A stretch of DNA of 64,000 bases from the NCBI GenBank assembly GCA_036320915.1, contig JAXBDG010000002.1, positions 3,128,001-3,192,000 on the forward strand. Reading direction: 5' to 3'. This stretch comes from Linnemannia elongata. Lineage: Eukaryota > Mortierellomycota > Mortierellomycetes > Mortierellales > Mortierellaceae. Of this stretch, positions 11,266 to 23,205 are shown one piece after another (positions within the stretch are counted from its first letter, which is position 1; each line of letters starts with the position of its first letter). The translations under genes and the position numbers were made by a program. The notes beneath the pieces were generated by a model. That model had not been told where the DNA came from and ran no database searches. It saw only the letters and a program-made list of their open reading frames with translations.

Positions 11266-12300
11266 TTAGTTGCTGCCGGCGACCCTGAGCAAGAGCTTAC
11301 CAGTCGACTTGCGACCCTCCAAATCCAAATGGGCCTGCTGGATCTCGCTAAACTCGTAAACCTTAGACGCCTCCAACTTGACCTTATTGTCACCCTCCAA
11401 CAGCTCCAAGCCTTCCTTGTACAACTCATCAAACTCCTCGAACGTAGTCATATAGTTGTATAAGCTGACACGGGTCAGCTTCAGGTTCTTGGGGGTCAAG
11501 CGGTTGATGTTGAGATCGGGGATAGGTCCACTTGCGGACCCGAAGAGGACGATGGTTGAGTTGCGGCGGGCGATGGCGAGGTCGGCTTCGAAGGTTGCTC
11601 TTCCGACACTGTCAAAGACTGCGTGGACGCCCTTACCGTTGGTGAGGGAGGCGACTAGGGTCTCGAGGGGTTCGTAGGCGTTCTTGGTGCCGGGTTCGGG
11701 GGAGGAGGGGATGATGACGACGTGATGGGTACCGTTTGCGCGGGCAAGGGCGGCCTTTTCGGGGGTGGAGACGGTGCCGATGACGGTTGCGCCCAGGCGA
11801 CGAGAGGCGATTTGGGAGAGGATGAGGCCGACGCCTCCTGCGGCTGCGTGGATGACGATGATGTCGTCCTTTTTGATGGAGTAGGCTCTTGTGGCGAGGG
11901 AGAGAGCTGTCAGACCTTGGATCATCAACGTCGCGCCGTCTTCGTAGGAGACAGAGTCAGGCAACTTGGCCAAATGGATGGTATCAACGGCAACATAATC
12001 TGCATAGGTCGCGACACTCAAAAACGCAACCCTGTCCCCAACCTTGAACCCATGCTGGACCTCAGATCCAACTTCCACAATCTCACCAGCACCCTCACGA
12101 CCGGGGATGAAGGGGACAGGAGTAGGGAAGGCAAAGGCACCCGTACGTTCGGCGACATCGAGAAAATTGATACCGGCAAAGGCGACCTTGACGAGGACTT
12201 GGGTGGGCTTGGGGGTAGGACGGGGGACGGAGGTGGCGTTAAGGACGGAGGCGGGGCCGCGGGCTTCGATAAGGATGGCTCGGGAAGTTGCGTTGACCAT
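11266..12300 (-). CDS. NADPH:quinone oxidoreductase-like MDR protein
   Basis: Single-exon 344-residue member of the medium-chain dehydrogenase/reductase superfamily, quinone oxidoreductase (zeta-crystallin-like) branch. It has an N-terminal GroES-like fold with VPFIPGREGAGEI (about 62-84) and the Rossmann dinucleotide site HAAAGGVG (151-158). It lacks the zinc-binding cysteine cluster of alcohol dehydrogenases, as expected for NADPH quinone reductases. The likely reaction is NADPH-dependent one-electron quinone reduction or reduction of alkenals in the cytosol. The ATG at 12300 is followed directly by the conserved first strand. The 5' side carries a long (CAA)n run in the mRNA sense, ending about 50 nt before the ATG. 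Confidence 0.9.
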   Translation of the reverse strand: MVNATSRAILIEARGPASVLNATSVPRPTPKPTQVLVKVAFAGINFLDVAERTGAFAFPTPVPFIPGREGAGEIVEVGSEVQHGFKVGDRVAFLSVATYADYVAVDTIHLAKLPDSVSYEDGATLMIQGLTALSLATRAYSIKKDDIIVIHAAAGGVGLILSQIASRRLGATVIGTVSTPEKAALARANGTHHVVIIPSSPEPGTKNAYEPLETLVASLTNGKGVHAVFDSVGRATFEADLAIARRNSTIVLFGSASGPIPDLNINRLTPKNLKLTRVSLYNYMTTFEEFDELYKEGLELLEGDNKVKLEASKVYEFSEIQQAHLDLEGRKSTGKLLLRVAGSN

Positions 12301-12352
12301 TTTTGCTTGTTTGGGTTGGGTGGTTGTTGGTTGTAGGAAGAGGGGGGAGTAG

Positions 12353-12431
<79 letters not shown>

Positions 12432-12433
12432 GG
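12353..12433. repeat. (TTG)n microsatellite, ~26 units; (CAA)n in the leader of the minus-strand gene
   Basis: An essentially pure TTG repeat on the plus strand. It starts 53 nt upstream of the quinone oxidoreductase start codon, so its mRNA leader would read CAACAA... for about 80 nt. The apparent poly-Leu, poly-Asn and poly-Thr frames across it are artefacts of the repeat. Confidence 0.95.
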
Positions 12434-13862
12434 AGCTTGAGTTTGATGAATGGGATTTGTCGTCAATTTGGCCTCCTTTTATAATTTTTTTGCGCCAAGA
12501 AAGAAAGGAAATGAGCGCAGTGGCGGCGAGGATTGTACTATTGCATGCTATCATACTACTCTCTATATTCAAATGTGAAGGGAAGGAACAGCCGGCCCGT
12601 AGCCAAAACAAAACGAATGGACGTAAAAATAAGACGTGTGTCCTGTGCTGAATTAGCTCAAAGAACACGCAGACAACGCCATTTTAAACTCCTCACTCTT
12701 GAATTGAACATAAGCATGACAAACCCAAACCAAATCAAGCCTAACAACAAAACGTTCCACTCTATTTTTTCCTGTTTTGGATCAATGCTCTTACTGCGCA
12801 ACCAGAGGCAGTGCTGAAATCTTTATCAGATTTGTAAACAACAAAACAGGCTTTCGTGTGTGAGTACGTATACACATCAAAGTGCTTCGCAAAGATGGCG
12901 ACCTTGTCGGTTATGGCAATGGGTCGTGGTGGTGAGTTGTAGGTAGCAGGGTGGTGAAGCAAATGGTCAGTGGCTTAGTGGGTGAGCCGATTCATCACTG
13001 CCCTTATGGGAGCATTTTTTTTTGTCTTTTCTGCTCCGCCGCCAGTCCACGGTCAATGTGCAAGTGGGTTTTGTGTGCCCTTTGTGTGTTAAACTTGTAG
13101 CATGACGCGTTTGTTTGTTTGTTTGTTTGTTTGTTCGTTTGTTGATAGGGATCAAAACCTATATTCTCGTTGCGGGAAATAGCAGCGATAGAATTGCCTG
13201 CTTGCTTTATCATAGGAAGCTACCTTTCGAAGGAAAAGGAGAGTAGAAAACGACAAAAGCGGGCTGATGCGTGGTCATGAAAATTAAGCGGCCTGAAATA
13301 GGAAAGCTTTCTGTTGATTAAATAAATCATAATAACGCCTACCTTGAAAAAAATGCGGCGTCGCAACGATTCCTAGTCGTCTTTGGAACCAATTCACTCT
13401 CACGTTTCTTGGTGAAATCATTTATCTCCCCCTTCGAAAAATAAAAAAGAAAGGAGTAGTGAACGTGAAGAAGAGGAGGGAGGGAGGGAAGGAGAAGAAA
13501 GAACAGGGTAATAGTGTTATCGGTAAATAAGGTGGCGCTCCACGGTACAAGTCGCTTCAGAGATAATGGTGCCCCTCTTGCACCCAAAAGTAGATGGACA
13601 ATCACTACTCCTCATTGTTACCCAAGCCTATCATATTCAGCAGTTACTTTTTTTAATGACCACTTGTTGACAATAGAAGCGAGGTTAGAAGAGAAAGGCG
13701 TTGTCATCCTTTGCTCGATAGCCATCTCCGTCGATAAACTTTTGTCGAAGAAACAGACTCACCTACGAAGACAAATTTAAGCTTGCCATGTCCAATCATG
13801 TTCATATGTGTTTTTCGTTTCGTTTCTTTACTGGTTTTTCAAAGAGTGTGGGTTTGCTATTT
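12434..13862. other. Intergenic, no gene recognised
   Basis: Lies between the promoter of the quinone oxidoreductase gene and the end of the TFIIIC gene. It contains a (GTTT)n run at about 13109-13141 and a purine-rich block around 13450-13500. No family similarity or convincing long frame was seen. Confidence 0.5.
13109..13141. repeat. (GTTT)n tetranucleotide repeat
   Basis: About eight GTTT units with one GTTC interruption. Confidence 0.9.
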
Positions 13863-16800
13863 TTACAGAGTGCAGTACTTTCGCATCAAAAGCTGTGCTT
13901 CGCCCATCGCGCCACTGAGCATATAGATTTTGGCAAGGTTGTACGCTGCCTCCCGCTTCAGATCTGTCGGGTCCTCATCTTCCTCGCCCTGAACCTGGAT
14001 CCGTGTCAACGTAGGCACCGCTGAAGTCTCATTGCCCTGTCCCTCATCATCACTGAGAATGTCTTCGTCTTCTTCCTCAGGCTCCTCCGCTGCAAAGTCG
14101 TCCAAATCCTCATCCATCTCCTCAAATTCTTCCTCCATATCATCCTCGTCCTCAACAATAGCAGCAGAGCCAGATGCAATAGCCATGGCCTTGGCTTCCG
14201 CACCAGCCGCCTTCTCCTCCAGCCTCTGCTTCTTGGCTTCCTCCTTCAAGGCTTGCTTTGCTTCCCGAAGCTGCCGGATATGCTGAGCACGCTCCATCTT
14301 CCTTTCAATCGCCGCTGACCGAGCCTCAGCCTTCTCCTGCCAACGAACATCCTTCAGTGCCTTCTCCTGTAACTTACGGGCCGCCTCCTGTTCCCTCTCA
14401 ACCTGGCGCCATGATGGCAACTCCAAAACACGACGGTAATGGATAATGGCGAGACTTTTTTGTCCAATCTGATGGAAGGCACGCGCAAAATTGTACTCTG
14501 CCTCCTGCTGGCATTGTGCCAATCGTGGAAGCTCTGTAGATGACGAATTGGACACTGGTGGTGATGATGACAAAGCAGCAGGTGCCGGTAAAGTTGTGGT
14601 CAACGAGGGTTCCGAGAGAGTGGTGGTTGTGGATGAGGAGCCGCCAGTAGTGCTACTGCTGGTCCGAACAGCCTCAGCAGAGGCTTTCTCCGCCTGATCC
14701 TTCCAGTCACCCAGCTTGGACTTGATAATGGGAAAAACAGGAGCGCCAGTATCGGCAGCGGCAGCGGCCTCCGTAGACTTGCCCTTCGCCTTGCTCAATT
14801 TCTCTCTCTCAGAAAACGCAATCGATCCCCGACCAGCCCTGCGCAAGTGGTAGTAGTTTTGAAGAAAGACCAGTGCTTGTCCCATGACCACCTGTCGATT
14901 GGTTGTCGTTCTCTGCATCGCCAAGTTAAAGAACTGGACAGATAGGTACAGCTGAATCATCGGGTTCTTGGGTGCATACTCCATGCACTCTGCGAAATGG
15001 ACTAGCAAATATCAAGAGGTAAGTAAAAAAGGAAGAGAAGTTAGCCATCGAAACACTGTTAAAGCAACAATGCATGTGACTTGAACGGATATCGAGACCA
15101 ACAATGAACGTACTAGCAGATCCGCGATGGGTTCGTGAGTGGGACAAGATATGTCCCATGAACATGACAAGCGACATTTGGAACTTTGGAAAGGCGTCCT
15201 TTGTAAACATCCTCATGCCCCTGCCACGCTTCTCAGTCAAGTCGTCTCCAACCCCGTCTTGACCGTCCGAACGACTCGACTGTTTGTACTGGTCCCGCCA
15301 AGCGTTCGACTTTTTCCGTCCTCCTTTGCTTGATCCTCGTGACGAGCCACGGCTAGTACCCTCCTCCTCGTCATCATAATCATCAACATAGCTACCCGTG
15401 CCGGACAGAGGTCCTCCTCGCCGTTTTCCAAAGCCTTTGGAATGTGGCCGAGGAAAGTCAGGGTCGTCCTGGTCCCACTCTGTCTCGTATTCCTCAGGAT
15501 CATGCTCTGCCTCTTTGCCCTCTTCCTCGTCGGTCTTGTAGGCCTCGTCCTGGATGTCATAGTCATCGTCGTCGTCCTCATCGTCCTCGTCGACATCCTC
15601 GCCGCTTTCATCAATATCAGCCTCAGCAGTGTCCTCGACCTCAAGTCGTCGCTTCCTCCTCAAAACACGTCCCTCTCCATTGGCAACAGCATCATCCAGT
15701 CCAGCGTCTGGTGCAGCGGCTAATCCTGTCCCAACATTACCGGCCTCTGCAAATGTGACCTTGGGACGCAAAGTCTTAGTCGATCCCTCCGCAGCAGCAG
15801 GAGTTGTGGCCGCCGAGTTCGATTCCCCAGCTGCTGTATCGCCCGCACCGTTGGAAGAAGAGGCTGGAGTTCCTGTCTCCGTGAATGGGTCCTCTTCTGC
15901 TGCTGCCATCGTGCCCACGTTGGACGACCGACTCCGCGTGCTCTGCCTTGACGCATTGGCTGTGACAGCCTCGGCAATCGTGACGGGTGTCTGGAGCACA
16001 TTGGAGGAGCCTCTCCAGGGGAAAGCAGCAGTCTTGGCAGGTGATGCTTCCGTATCACCTCGGAGTCGCTTCTTGGGCGAAGCTAGCGATGGATTCAAGA
16101 TAGGAAAGGTTTTCCTAGGACCTCTCCGTTTCGGCAACACCGAAGTCTTCCTATCGACTTTGTGGATCTTGCGGATGGCGTGTGCCTTACTGCCAAGACA
16201 TGAGCGCATTGTGTCAATACTCCGCTTCAGGTACTTGTATGTGTTGGCTTGAACCCAAGCAAAGAACCGTTGATGTCCCCGAGGCCCGTGTGTAAAGATC
16301 GACTGGAAGAGCTTGAGAGCGAAGGGTCGGACGCCACCAAAGTTGCACAGCCATCGTCCTGCATTGATAGTCGCGTCATAGTCGCCAACCCACATGGAGC
16401 AGGACAGCACCACCAACATGATTCCCGATCGCCGACGAGGAACCGCGTAGAAAACGTTAGCACTGTACATGACCATCAACAAATCGATCGCTTCTTCATA
16501 TCGATTCTCGAAAGTAAGATAGACGGCCTGTCGAATCATGAGCAAATACCAGGCATCGAACGGCACGTCCTTGTAGGAAGTCGCAGGCGCACGGGGTGGC
16601 GCCGCCTCGACCGTCTCCGGAACGACTGGCTTGGATGGTGCCAGCCCCATCATCCTGCCCAATCTGTCCGACATCTCGCTTGCGTGCTCTGACAGAACAA
16701 TGTCCTGATCTTCCTTTTGACTGCGTCGGTACCGCCATGCACGGGTCTCGGCGCCCATATATGGCTTCATCTTCTCCTTGACAAAGAACGCCCTGTTACC

Positions 16801-19800
16801 CATAAACATGTCGATCAGCTCTCGAGCCACTTGAATGTACTGGGTCCGGTCCTCGCGCGTAAAGTCTACAGCCTCCCGCTTGTTCTCCCACACCTTTGAC
16901 TTTTCCTTCTCGTCTATCCTCTGGAAGATGAGATCCACCCGATTGAACTTCTCGATGACCTCGCGCAATTCTTGTGTATGGAACTCTCTGCCGGCTAACT
17001 TGTCAGCGCGTTCCTGTTCTCGTGCGGCTCGCACATACTGGATGTCACGATCCCGATCCGCGCTATTGTAGCGCTCAGCTGCTGTCCTGCTCCGGCTGGC
17101 CTCTGTGATACGTGCCAATGCGATCTTAGCGGCATCCGATGTTGTGGTCTGGCGAGGAGCCAGTTCACGGTACCCATAATTGTTCACTGGAAGGCTTGGT
17201 GTGCTTGTAGGAGTTCTAGGCGTGGATGGTGCGTCCTTGTTCTTGGCGTCTCTGATCGCCTTGGCCTCCTTCCGTCTCTGGTCAGCCTCCGCCTGCTTTT
17301 CAGCGTTGACCCGTCTCACTATACGCGAAGGCAGAAAAAAAGAATGTGAGCCGACGGTTATGAAAAATGCAGACGCGCCACCAATTTTAACGCAAAGTAT
17401 CAAATTTCCATGGCCGATTGTTCCTTACCAAAGTTGGCGAGCTTCAGAGCCTGTTGCAGCTGTCCTGTTTCCTCGTACACTTCGGCCAACATCATGCTGA
17501 GTTCAACACTATCGGGGTCTGCTCGGTGCGCTGTCATTGAAAGAAAAGAGGTACATGATTTCTTTAGAACGGTTTCTTCTGAAGGCAAAGTATATTTTCC
17601 TCCGCAGAGTGCCGAGCGCCTGTATTACCTTGCTCAAGATAGTCCTTGGCCTCCTTGAACTGACGCATGTGGCGAAGACATTCTCCAGCCATAATCCAGA
17701 TTTTGGGAACGTCCATCTCGTCGTACTGAAGCATTGCCCTGATGACGTTGTATCCATCCTTCCACATCTGCTTAGTGACATACAGCTCGGCAATCTCCTC
17801 GTACAGATCTGGAAAGTCCTCAACACTGCACCGCCAGAGGTACTTGAATTGCGCCTATGAGGTGGAAAAGAGGAGTGTTTTGTTAAAATACTGTACGCCA
17901 ACTGCCACGGTTGCTTTCAAGAGCTTATCATTGAGTGCTCGCACCTTGGCCTCTTTGACTTCCTCCATCATGAGTCGACAAATTCCGAGTTTGACGCGAA
18001 GATCGATCGGGAGTCCGCGTGTCCGGTTGTCGCCCAAGGACGCCTGAAGCTCTTCATCGTCTGGCTCTGTATCAAACTCCCGGTCGTCCTTGTAATCATC
18101 CCACCAAGTCTGGTGAGACCTCCGCTGCAGCCTCCGAGACCAAGTCTTGATCATATCGATGGGCTTCTCATACTCCTCAAACATAATGTACAACTCGCTC
18201 AGCATGTTCAAGGCAGAGTATCCAAATGGCTCGCTCTGCTGACTGTCGTAGTCCATGTCGGCAACATCAAAGGGATCCGTACTGTTGTTTGAGAACTTAT
18301 CCGGAAGTGACGAGTAGTGGAGGTAAGCCGCCTCATAGTCCAACATAGCCTGATGCATATTCTCCCGGTACTTTTTGTTGTCCTGATCTAAGGAACTGTA
18401 AAGCTTAACCAACTCTTCGAGAGCCGGCATATAGTGGTGCTTGACTTTGAGCAGCTTTTGGAATCCTTGGATGGCTTTGAACGGTTCGTTCAAAATCTGG
18501 TACATGATAGACCGATCCCAAAGCGCATCCATGTCGTTCTTGTCCGCACGGAATGCTCTTGTGAAGCAATACAGCGCCTGCTGATCATAACCACAGTCCC
18601 TAGTTGGAAGGTCATGCAAGCGTATTAGTCCACATTTCGAGGTCCTTTAAGCCATGATATAAAATATCGCCATTTGAGTAGTGTGACATGACTCACTTTG
18701 AGATGACGGCCAGTTTCTTCCAGAGTGACCCGTCCTTGGGTGTCAAATGAGCAGCTACGAGGTAGAGTTGAAGAGCCTTTTCCGTATTTCCCAGTTCCTC
18801 TTGAATAACTCCCATAATGTTCCATGCCTGAAAAACATTGGGGTGGGTCACAATGACCTGCTGAAAGTAGTCGACTGCCTGATCGTAGTCTCTATTGACG
18901 TAGGCGTTGTTGGCGAGTCCGAGCAACTTTTGAACCTCAGGAGGGTAGGTAATGATACCCTTCTTTTGCATCTGTAAAACAAATAAAGTGATTCAGTTGG
19001 TGCAAATCACGTCAAGGAACTTGTTAATTGATGTGCGACATGCCATACAAATTTGATTCAAGTACCTTTTTCTTTTCACGTTTTGATTTAGGTGCTAAGG
19101 CCAATCCAAGCTCTTCAATCGCCGGGTCGTCCACATCCAGATCCAGTTCGTCATCGTCATCATCCTGCATACTTGGCTCCAATCCAGCCGCAATCTCCCA
19201 CGGTGTTGTTGAACTAAATGACATGAAAAAAGTACGCGTTAACCACCTTGAAATCATATACAGCGCTGATATGGCAGAGTAGCTCCTGGATTCTCAAGGA
19301 CTTACCCTTCTCCTGTGGCACCGTATAATTGCGTGGGGTCGACAGAGGTTGCCATAGTCGAGGCCACCACTTGCTTGCCCTTATTCCTCCTCGCTCTCTC
19401 TGCCTCGTTATCACCCGCCTGCAAGCTCAAACCTTGACTGAGATGGAGTCCGAAATCACCAACATCTTCGTATTCCTCGCCTTCTACTGCATCCAAGTCG
19501 TTGAATGCATCATCCAGGCCTCCAAGGCGAATGTTTTCCATGCCCTCGCTCATACTCTCAGCAACGCCCGTACTGCTCCTGACGTCCGTATTACTGTGTA
19601 AGCCGACAAAATCACCAATAACTCGAGGTGCGGCAAGCGTCCCCTCTGGGCCCAATTGATGCCCAACCGCTGCGACATGTGCCCTCTCGGCTGAGTTCTG
19701 GTTGAGGCGCGTCAAAAGCGGATGGCTGGCCGAAGAAGGGGAGGGGGACGCACTCTGTTCCTGGTTGGCCTTGAATGAGGCTTCCAAATCAGCGAGGATG

Positions 19801-19889
19801 TCTGCATGAACATCGTTGTTGGAATGGGACGTGGAGGTCTTGGCGGACTTTTTCGAGCTGCGTTCTCCTGCTCCTTGACCGAAATCCAT
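13863..19889 (-). CDS. TFC4: TFIIIC TPR subunit (Tfc4/GTF3C3/Sfc4)
   Basis: Subunit of TFIIIC, the RNA polymerase III factor that binds tRNA-gene promoters and recruits TFIIIB. Eight exons in transcript order: 19889-19306, 19213-19066, 18971-18697, 18599-17945, 17854-17629, 17530-17429, 17318-15114 and 15001-13863 (about 1777 residues). The N-terminus is acidic. TPR repeats begin near residue 250 (PPEVQKLLGLANNAY, then DYDQAVDYFQQVI) and continue through exon 6. The end reads YNLAKIYMLSGAMGEAQLL...YC, matching the closing TPR of GTF3C3. It is about twice the usual length (human about 890, yeast about 1025 residues). The excess lies in charged or low-complexity inserts in exons 7 and 8. The gene starts 189 bp downstream of CDC37 on the same strand. 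Confidence 0.88.
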
Positions 19890-20078
19890 CTGTCCAATGC
19901 GCGTTGCCGGAAAAAAAGGGTGCTGGTTTGTGCTGTTGATAGAGTGAAGCTGAAAGCAAAAAAGTAGAAAGCAGCGGACGCAGTTCTAATAAAAAACACA
20001 CGTTGATGTCGAAACAGTCACGAGAACCTTTGTAGTAAAAAAAATGATGGTTTATTGGGCGCTCATAATAGAGTGCCA

Positions 20079-21754
20079 TTATGCCTTGTCACCTTCGGAG
20101 GAGGCGGCAGCGGCGGCAGCAGCAGCCATCTCTGCCTGACGGTCAGCAATAGTCTCTCCCTTGATCGTGTCAATGATATCACCCTCAATGCTCAAAAATC
20201 CGACCTGGTTGCACACGCGCACAACCTCCTCTGCCAACTGGACGCTCATACCCTCTAGCGACTTGTTCACATTGTCCAGAGATCCAGAAAGAATGGCCTC
20301 CTGAAAATCTTCAGGCAGGGCAGCAAAAATCTCGTGCACCTTGGGGTCTGCGTCCTCGGGAGGTCCAGTGATGTGAATCTGAGTGCCGGGGTCAGCAGCC
20401 TGGAGCTGGATAGTCTCGACACCGGGTCCTCCACTGACAGCACGCTCCTGAGCAAGCACCTTGCAGCGCTCCTTGATCCTTGTGTACGTATCCTTCCAGT
20501 CGTTCTGGAAAATCTTGAGTGCAGGGTGTCCAGGATCACGAATGCTGTTCATTTTTTTTCCATCGATAAAGTAGCATTAGTGTTTGTCACTTGTGACATA
20601 GTGTCCTGAAATATTGCCGAGAATGCCTATAAGTAATCAAAAGTCACCTACCGGTGGAAGAAGAGGCCGACACCATCCTTGCCGAGCTGGGCGCAGTATT
20701 GAAGGATAAGAGCCTGGTGGACACAAGTGTTTGCATAAGCCTCGTCGCCGTCCATCTGAGCCTTGAAGGCTTGAGCCATGATTTCGTCAGAGTACTTTTG
20801 GGTGCTGAGGTATGGGTGCTTGGAGATATAGGCGAGGGAGGCGTCCAGTCCTTTGATACGAGAAAAGCCAAGGGCGACCTCTGTCACCTCAACATCATCT
20901 TCCGAGTCTGAATCATCATCCACTACTGGTGCAGGTGCTGTTGCCTTCTTACCCTTTGGTGCTGGAACTCCACCCTATATCACACGATTGAGCGCAAAGA
21001 ACATCAGCATGGTATACGAGACCTAGGGTGGGTTGTCTCATCTGGCATCTGGGGGATTATCGAAAATCATATCCAGAGTAAGAAATGACTTACGGTGCTA
21101 CCAGGGTTCAGTGTCTCGATAACCTTTGTCTTTTCCACGACCTTCTTGACTGGCTTTTCGCTCTTGGGAGCCTGAACAGCCTTGGTGACAGCCTAAAAGC
21201 GAGAAAATGTCAAGACGGCTGGGTATTAGTAGGACACAAAACAGAGAAAAACGCGTACAACAACAAAGTCCATTGACATGATGCTTACGGTCTTGTCGAA
21301 TCCAGTGACGAGTTTGTCGGAGGTGAGCTTCTTGTTTTCAATCAACTCAAGTTTGTGGAGCTGAGCAAGGGTGTCGTTGTACTTTTTCTCAAGGTCGGGC
21401 TGCTGAGCGGTCTTTTCTATCCTGTCAAGCTGCTTCTTGAGGGTGTCGGCCTCGTGTTTCAAGGCGACGATCTTGGTGCGACGAGCATCGCGCTCACGGT
21501 GGATCTGTTCCTGCTTCCAGCGGATCATCGAGCGCTTATCGACCTGTATGAAAAGGTTTGAACAAAGACTTAAACTGGTCAGTGTGCGGTGCTCACAAGG
21601 CGTCTGTTGTTGTCGCCGTCATATGTAGTGGGTGCGAGTGTGATCTCGTTTTGGGCAAGCAAAAAAAAACTAGACTTACGTTAGGGTGGCATTCGATATC
21701 CGAGTCGTCCGAGATTTCGAGGTCGTCCCACTTTGAGTAGTTGATGGCGGACAT
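20079..21754 (-). CDS. CDC37: Hsp90 co-chaperone Cdc37
   Basis: Kinase-specific Hsp90 co-chaperone of the cytosol. Five exons in transcript order: 21754-21680, 21543-21289, 21192-21094, 20974-20652 and 20544-20079 (405 residues, normal for the family). The N-terminus MSAINYSKWDDLEISDDSD is the family signature, and Ser15 sits at the place of the CK2-phosphorylated Ser13 of human CDC37. It is followed by the basic helix MIRWKQEQIHRERDARR and a long coiled coil. A linker rich in Lys/Pro precedes the acidic DDDSDSEDD stretch (exon 4). The Hsp90-binding and C-terminal domains follow, and the protein ends in an Ala-rich tail. An A-rich tract at about 21838-21854 lies in its leader. Confidence 0.93.
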
Positions 21755-23205
21755 TGAGTGGAGAGCTGGCTGGCTGGTTGTCGATGGTTGCGAGGGAGTA
21801 GGTGTGAGATGTATGGTATGCGTGCAATCGAAGCAACAAAAAAAAAAAAAAAAGGATGGCCAAAGAACAGTGCAGAAGGAAACGTCTGGAAAAAGAGAGT
21901 GGGAGGGTGACTGTCTTCAATCTGGTTGGCTGTCAAATGGATATAGCCAGGAATAGAGGGCACAAGGTTTTGGCTTCATTTCAATCAAACATGTCCAGAT
22001 ACAGATGCGAGGAGAGCCCCCTCTCTCGCGCAAGACATAATCATTTTCTGAGTGCCAGGGCATAAACGAGCGAGAGAGAGAGAGGGAGAGAGGGAGAGAG
22101 AGACGGGAAGGAGAGCAGGACCAATTTTACTGATGTGATGGAAGGTGATCAATTTAGTGTGGCATTCAGGCACCATCCTGGGCACCCACCCCCTGTCTCT
22201 CCTTCTCTCGTTGCCAGACCAGGCAGACTTGGTTGCTCTTTGTTTTTGATGACCCCTGGGCGCTGTTCTTTGCTGATTTTCCTTCCCCTTCGTCTCGTTC
22301 TTGCTCTTTCACTCCCTTCTTTTCTTCTTCTTCTCCCTTTCTCGTTATCCTTCTTTCTAACTCTCAACAACAAAAAAAAAGAAGCATCCACGCTAGCCCC
22401 TCCCTTCTTCCTTTCTCTTTCCTCCTATGTTTTCTACTCAAGAGTGATCACTCCTTCATTCATCTTCATTCATCACACCTGATCACCTCTCCCATCTCTC
22501 ATCCCCTGATTCATCACTCCCAGCAACAATAACCCCTAGCACAAAGCCATTATTCCCCTGGGACTTTGACTCTTCTTGTTCCTAGATACACATATATCCC
22601 TCTTTACGACCTTTGACGACTCTTACGACACTTACGACCTGAACGACCCCATAGACGACATTTTTTTTTTCTTTTCTATTCCCTATCCCCTTTATTTTTA
22701 TTTTTCTTGTTTTTTTTTTCTTTCAATAACAACACCATCCGTCCAACCATTCTCTCTTTCTCTCTTTATCCTCTTTTACTCTCTCTCTCTCTTCCCTCTG
22801 TTCTATTTCTATATTCCATCCCACATCCCTCTCCTCTAAACTATCACTCTCACATTTCTTCTCACTCACATACACACACTTTCCTCACTCAATCGTCTGT
22901 TCTATCTATCATCCTTCCTTAACTTCTCTTGTTTATCTCATTCTACTCCTCCCTTCCTCCAAAAACTTGCTCTACATCCCTTCCCTCGCTTCCTTCTCAC
23001 TCGCCTGTCTCCTTTTTTTCTCTCTTTCTTGTCATACGTACTCTTTCATTCTACATACCTTTCGTCCCACCACACACCTCTTCGCTTGCGTCTGTGTTAC
23101 ACCTTTTTTGTACACTTCCATACCATACTTCACCTTTTCTTCCACCCTCCTTCCCCTCTCCTCTTCACCCTCCACCTTCCATTTTCTCTACTCTTCAAAC
23201 AAAGA
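21755..23205. other. Divergent promoter region with pyrimidine-rich leader
   Basis: Shared upstream region of CDC37 (minus) and the unknown gene at 23206 (plus). It holds an A tract, a (GA)n-rich block (22068-22105), and from about 22200 to 23200 an almost continuous C/T-rich plus strand, probably promoter plus leader of the plus-strand gene. Many open frames here are by-products of the biased composition. Confidence 0.5.

Noticed and set aside
12018..12668. Long frames with poly-Asn, poly-Thr or poly-Leu across the TTG repeat
   Set aside because: They are created by the trinucleotide repeat and by the strand opposite the quinone oxidoreductase; no independent coding evidence.
15237..16252. 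Long plus-strand frames opposite the TFIIIC gene
   Set aside because: Antisense shadows of exon 7, whose frame is supported by splice phase and TPR similarity.
22135..23200. Several 70-120 residue frames in the CT-rich region
   Set aside because: Composed almost only of Ser, Leu, Phe and Pro from pyrimidine runs; they fit a leader or promoter, not a protein.
23029..23205. In-frame upstream ATG extending the 508-residue protein
   Set aside because: The extension is Phe/Ser/Leu-rich leader sequence; normal codon use begins at the ATG at 23206.
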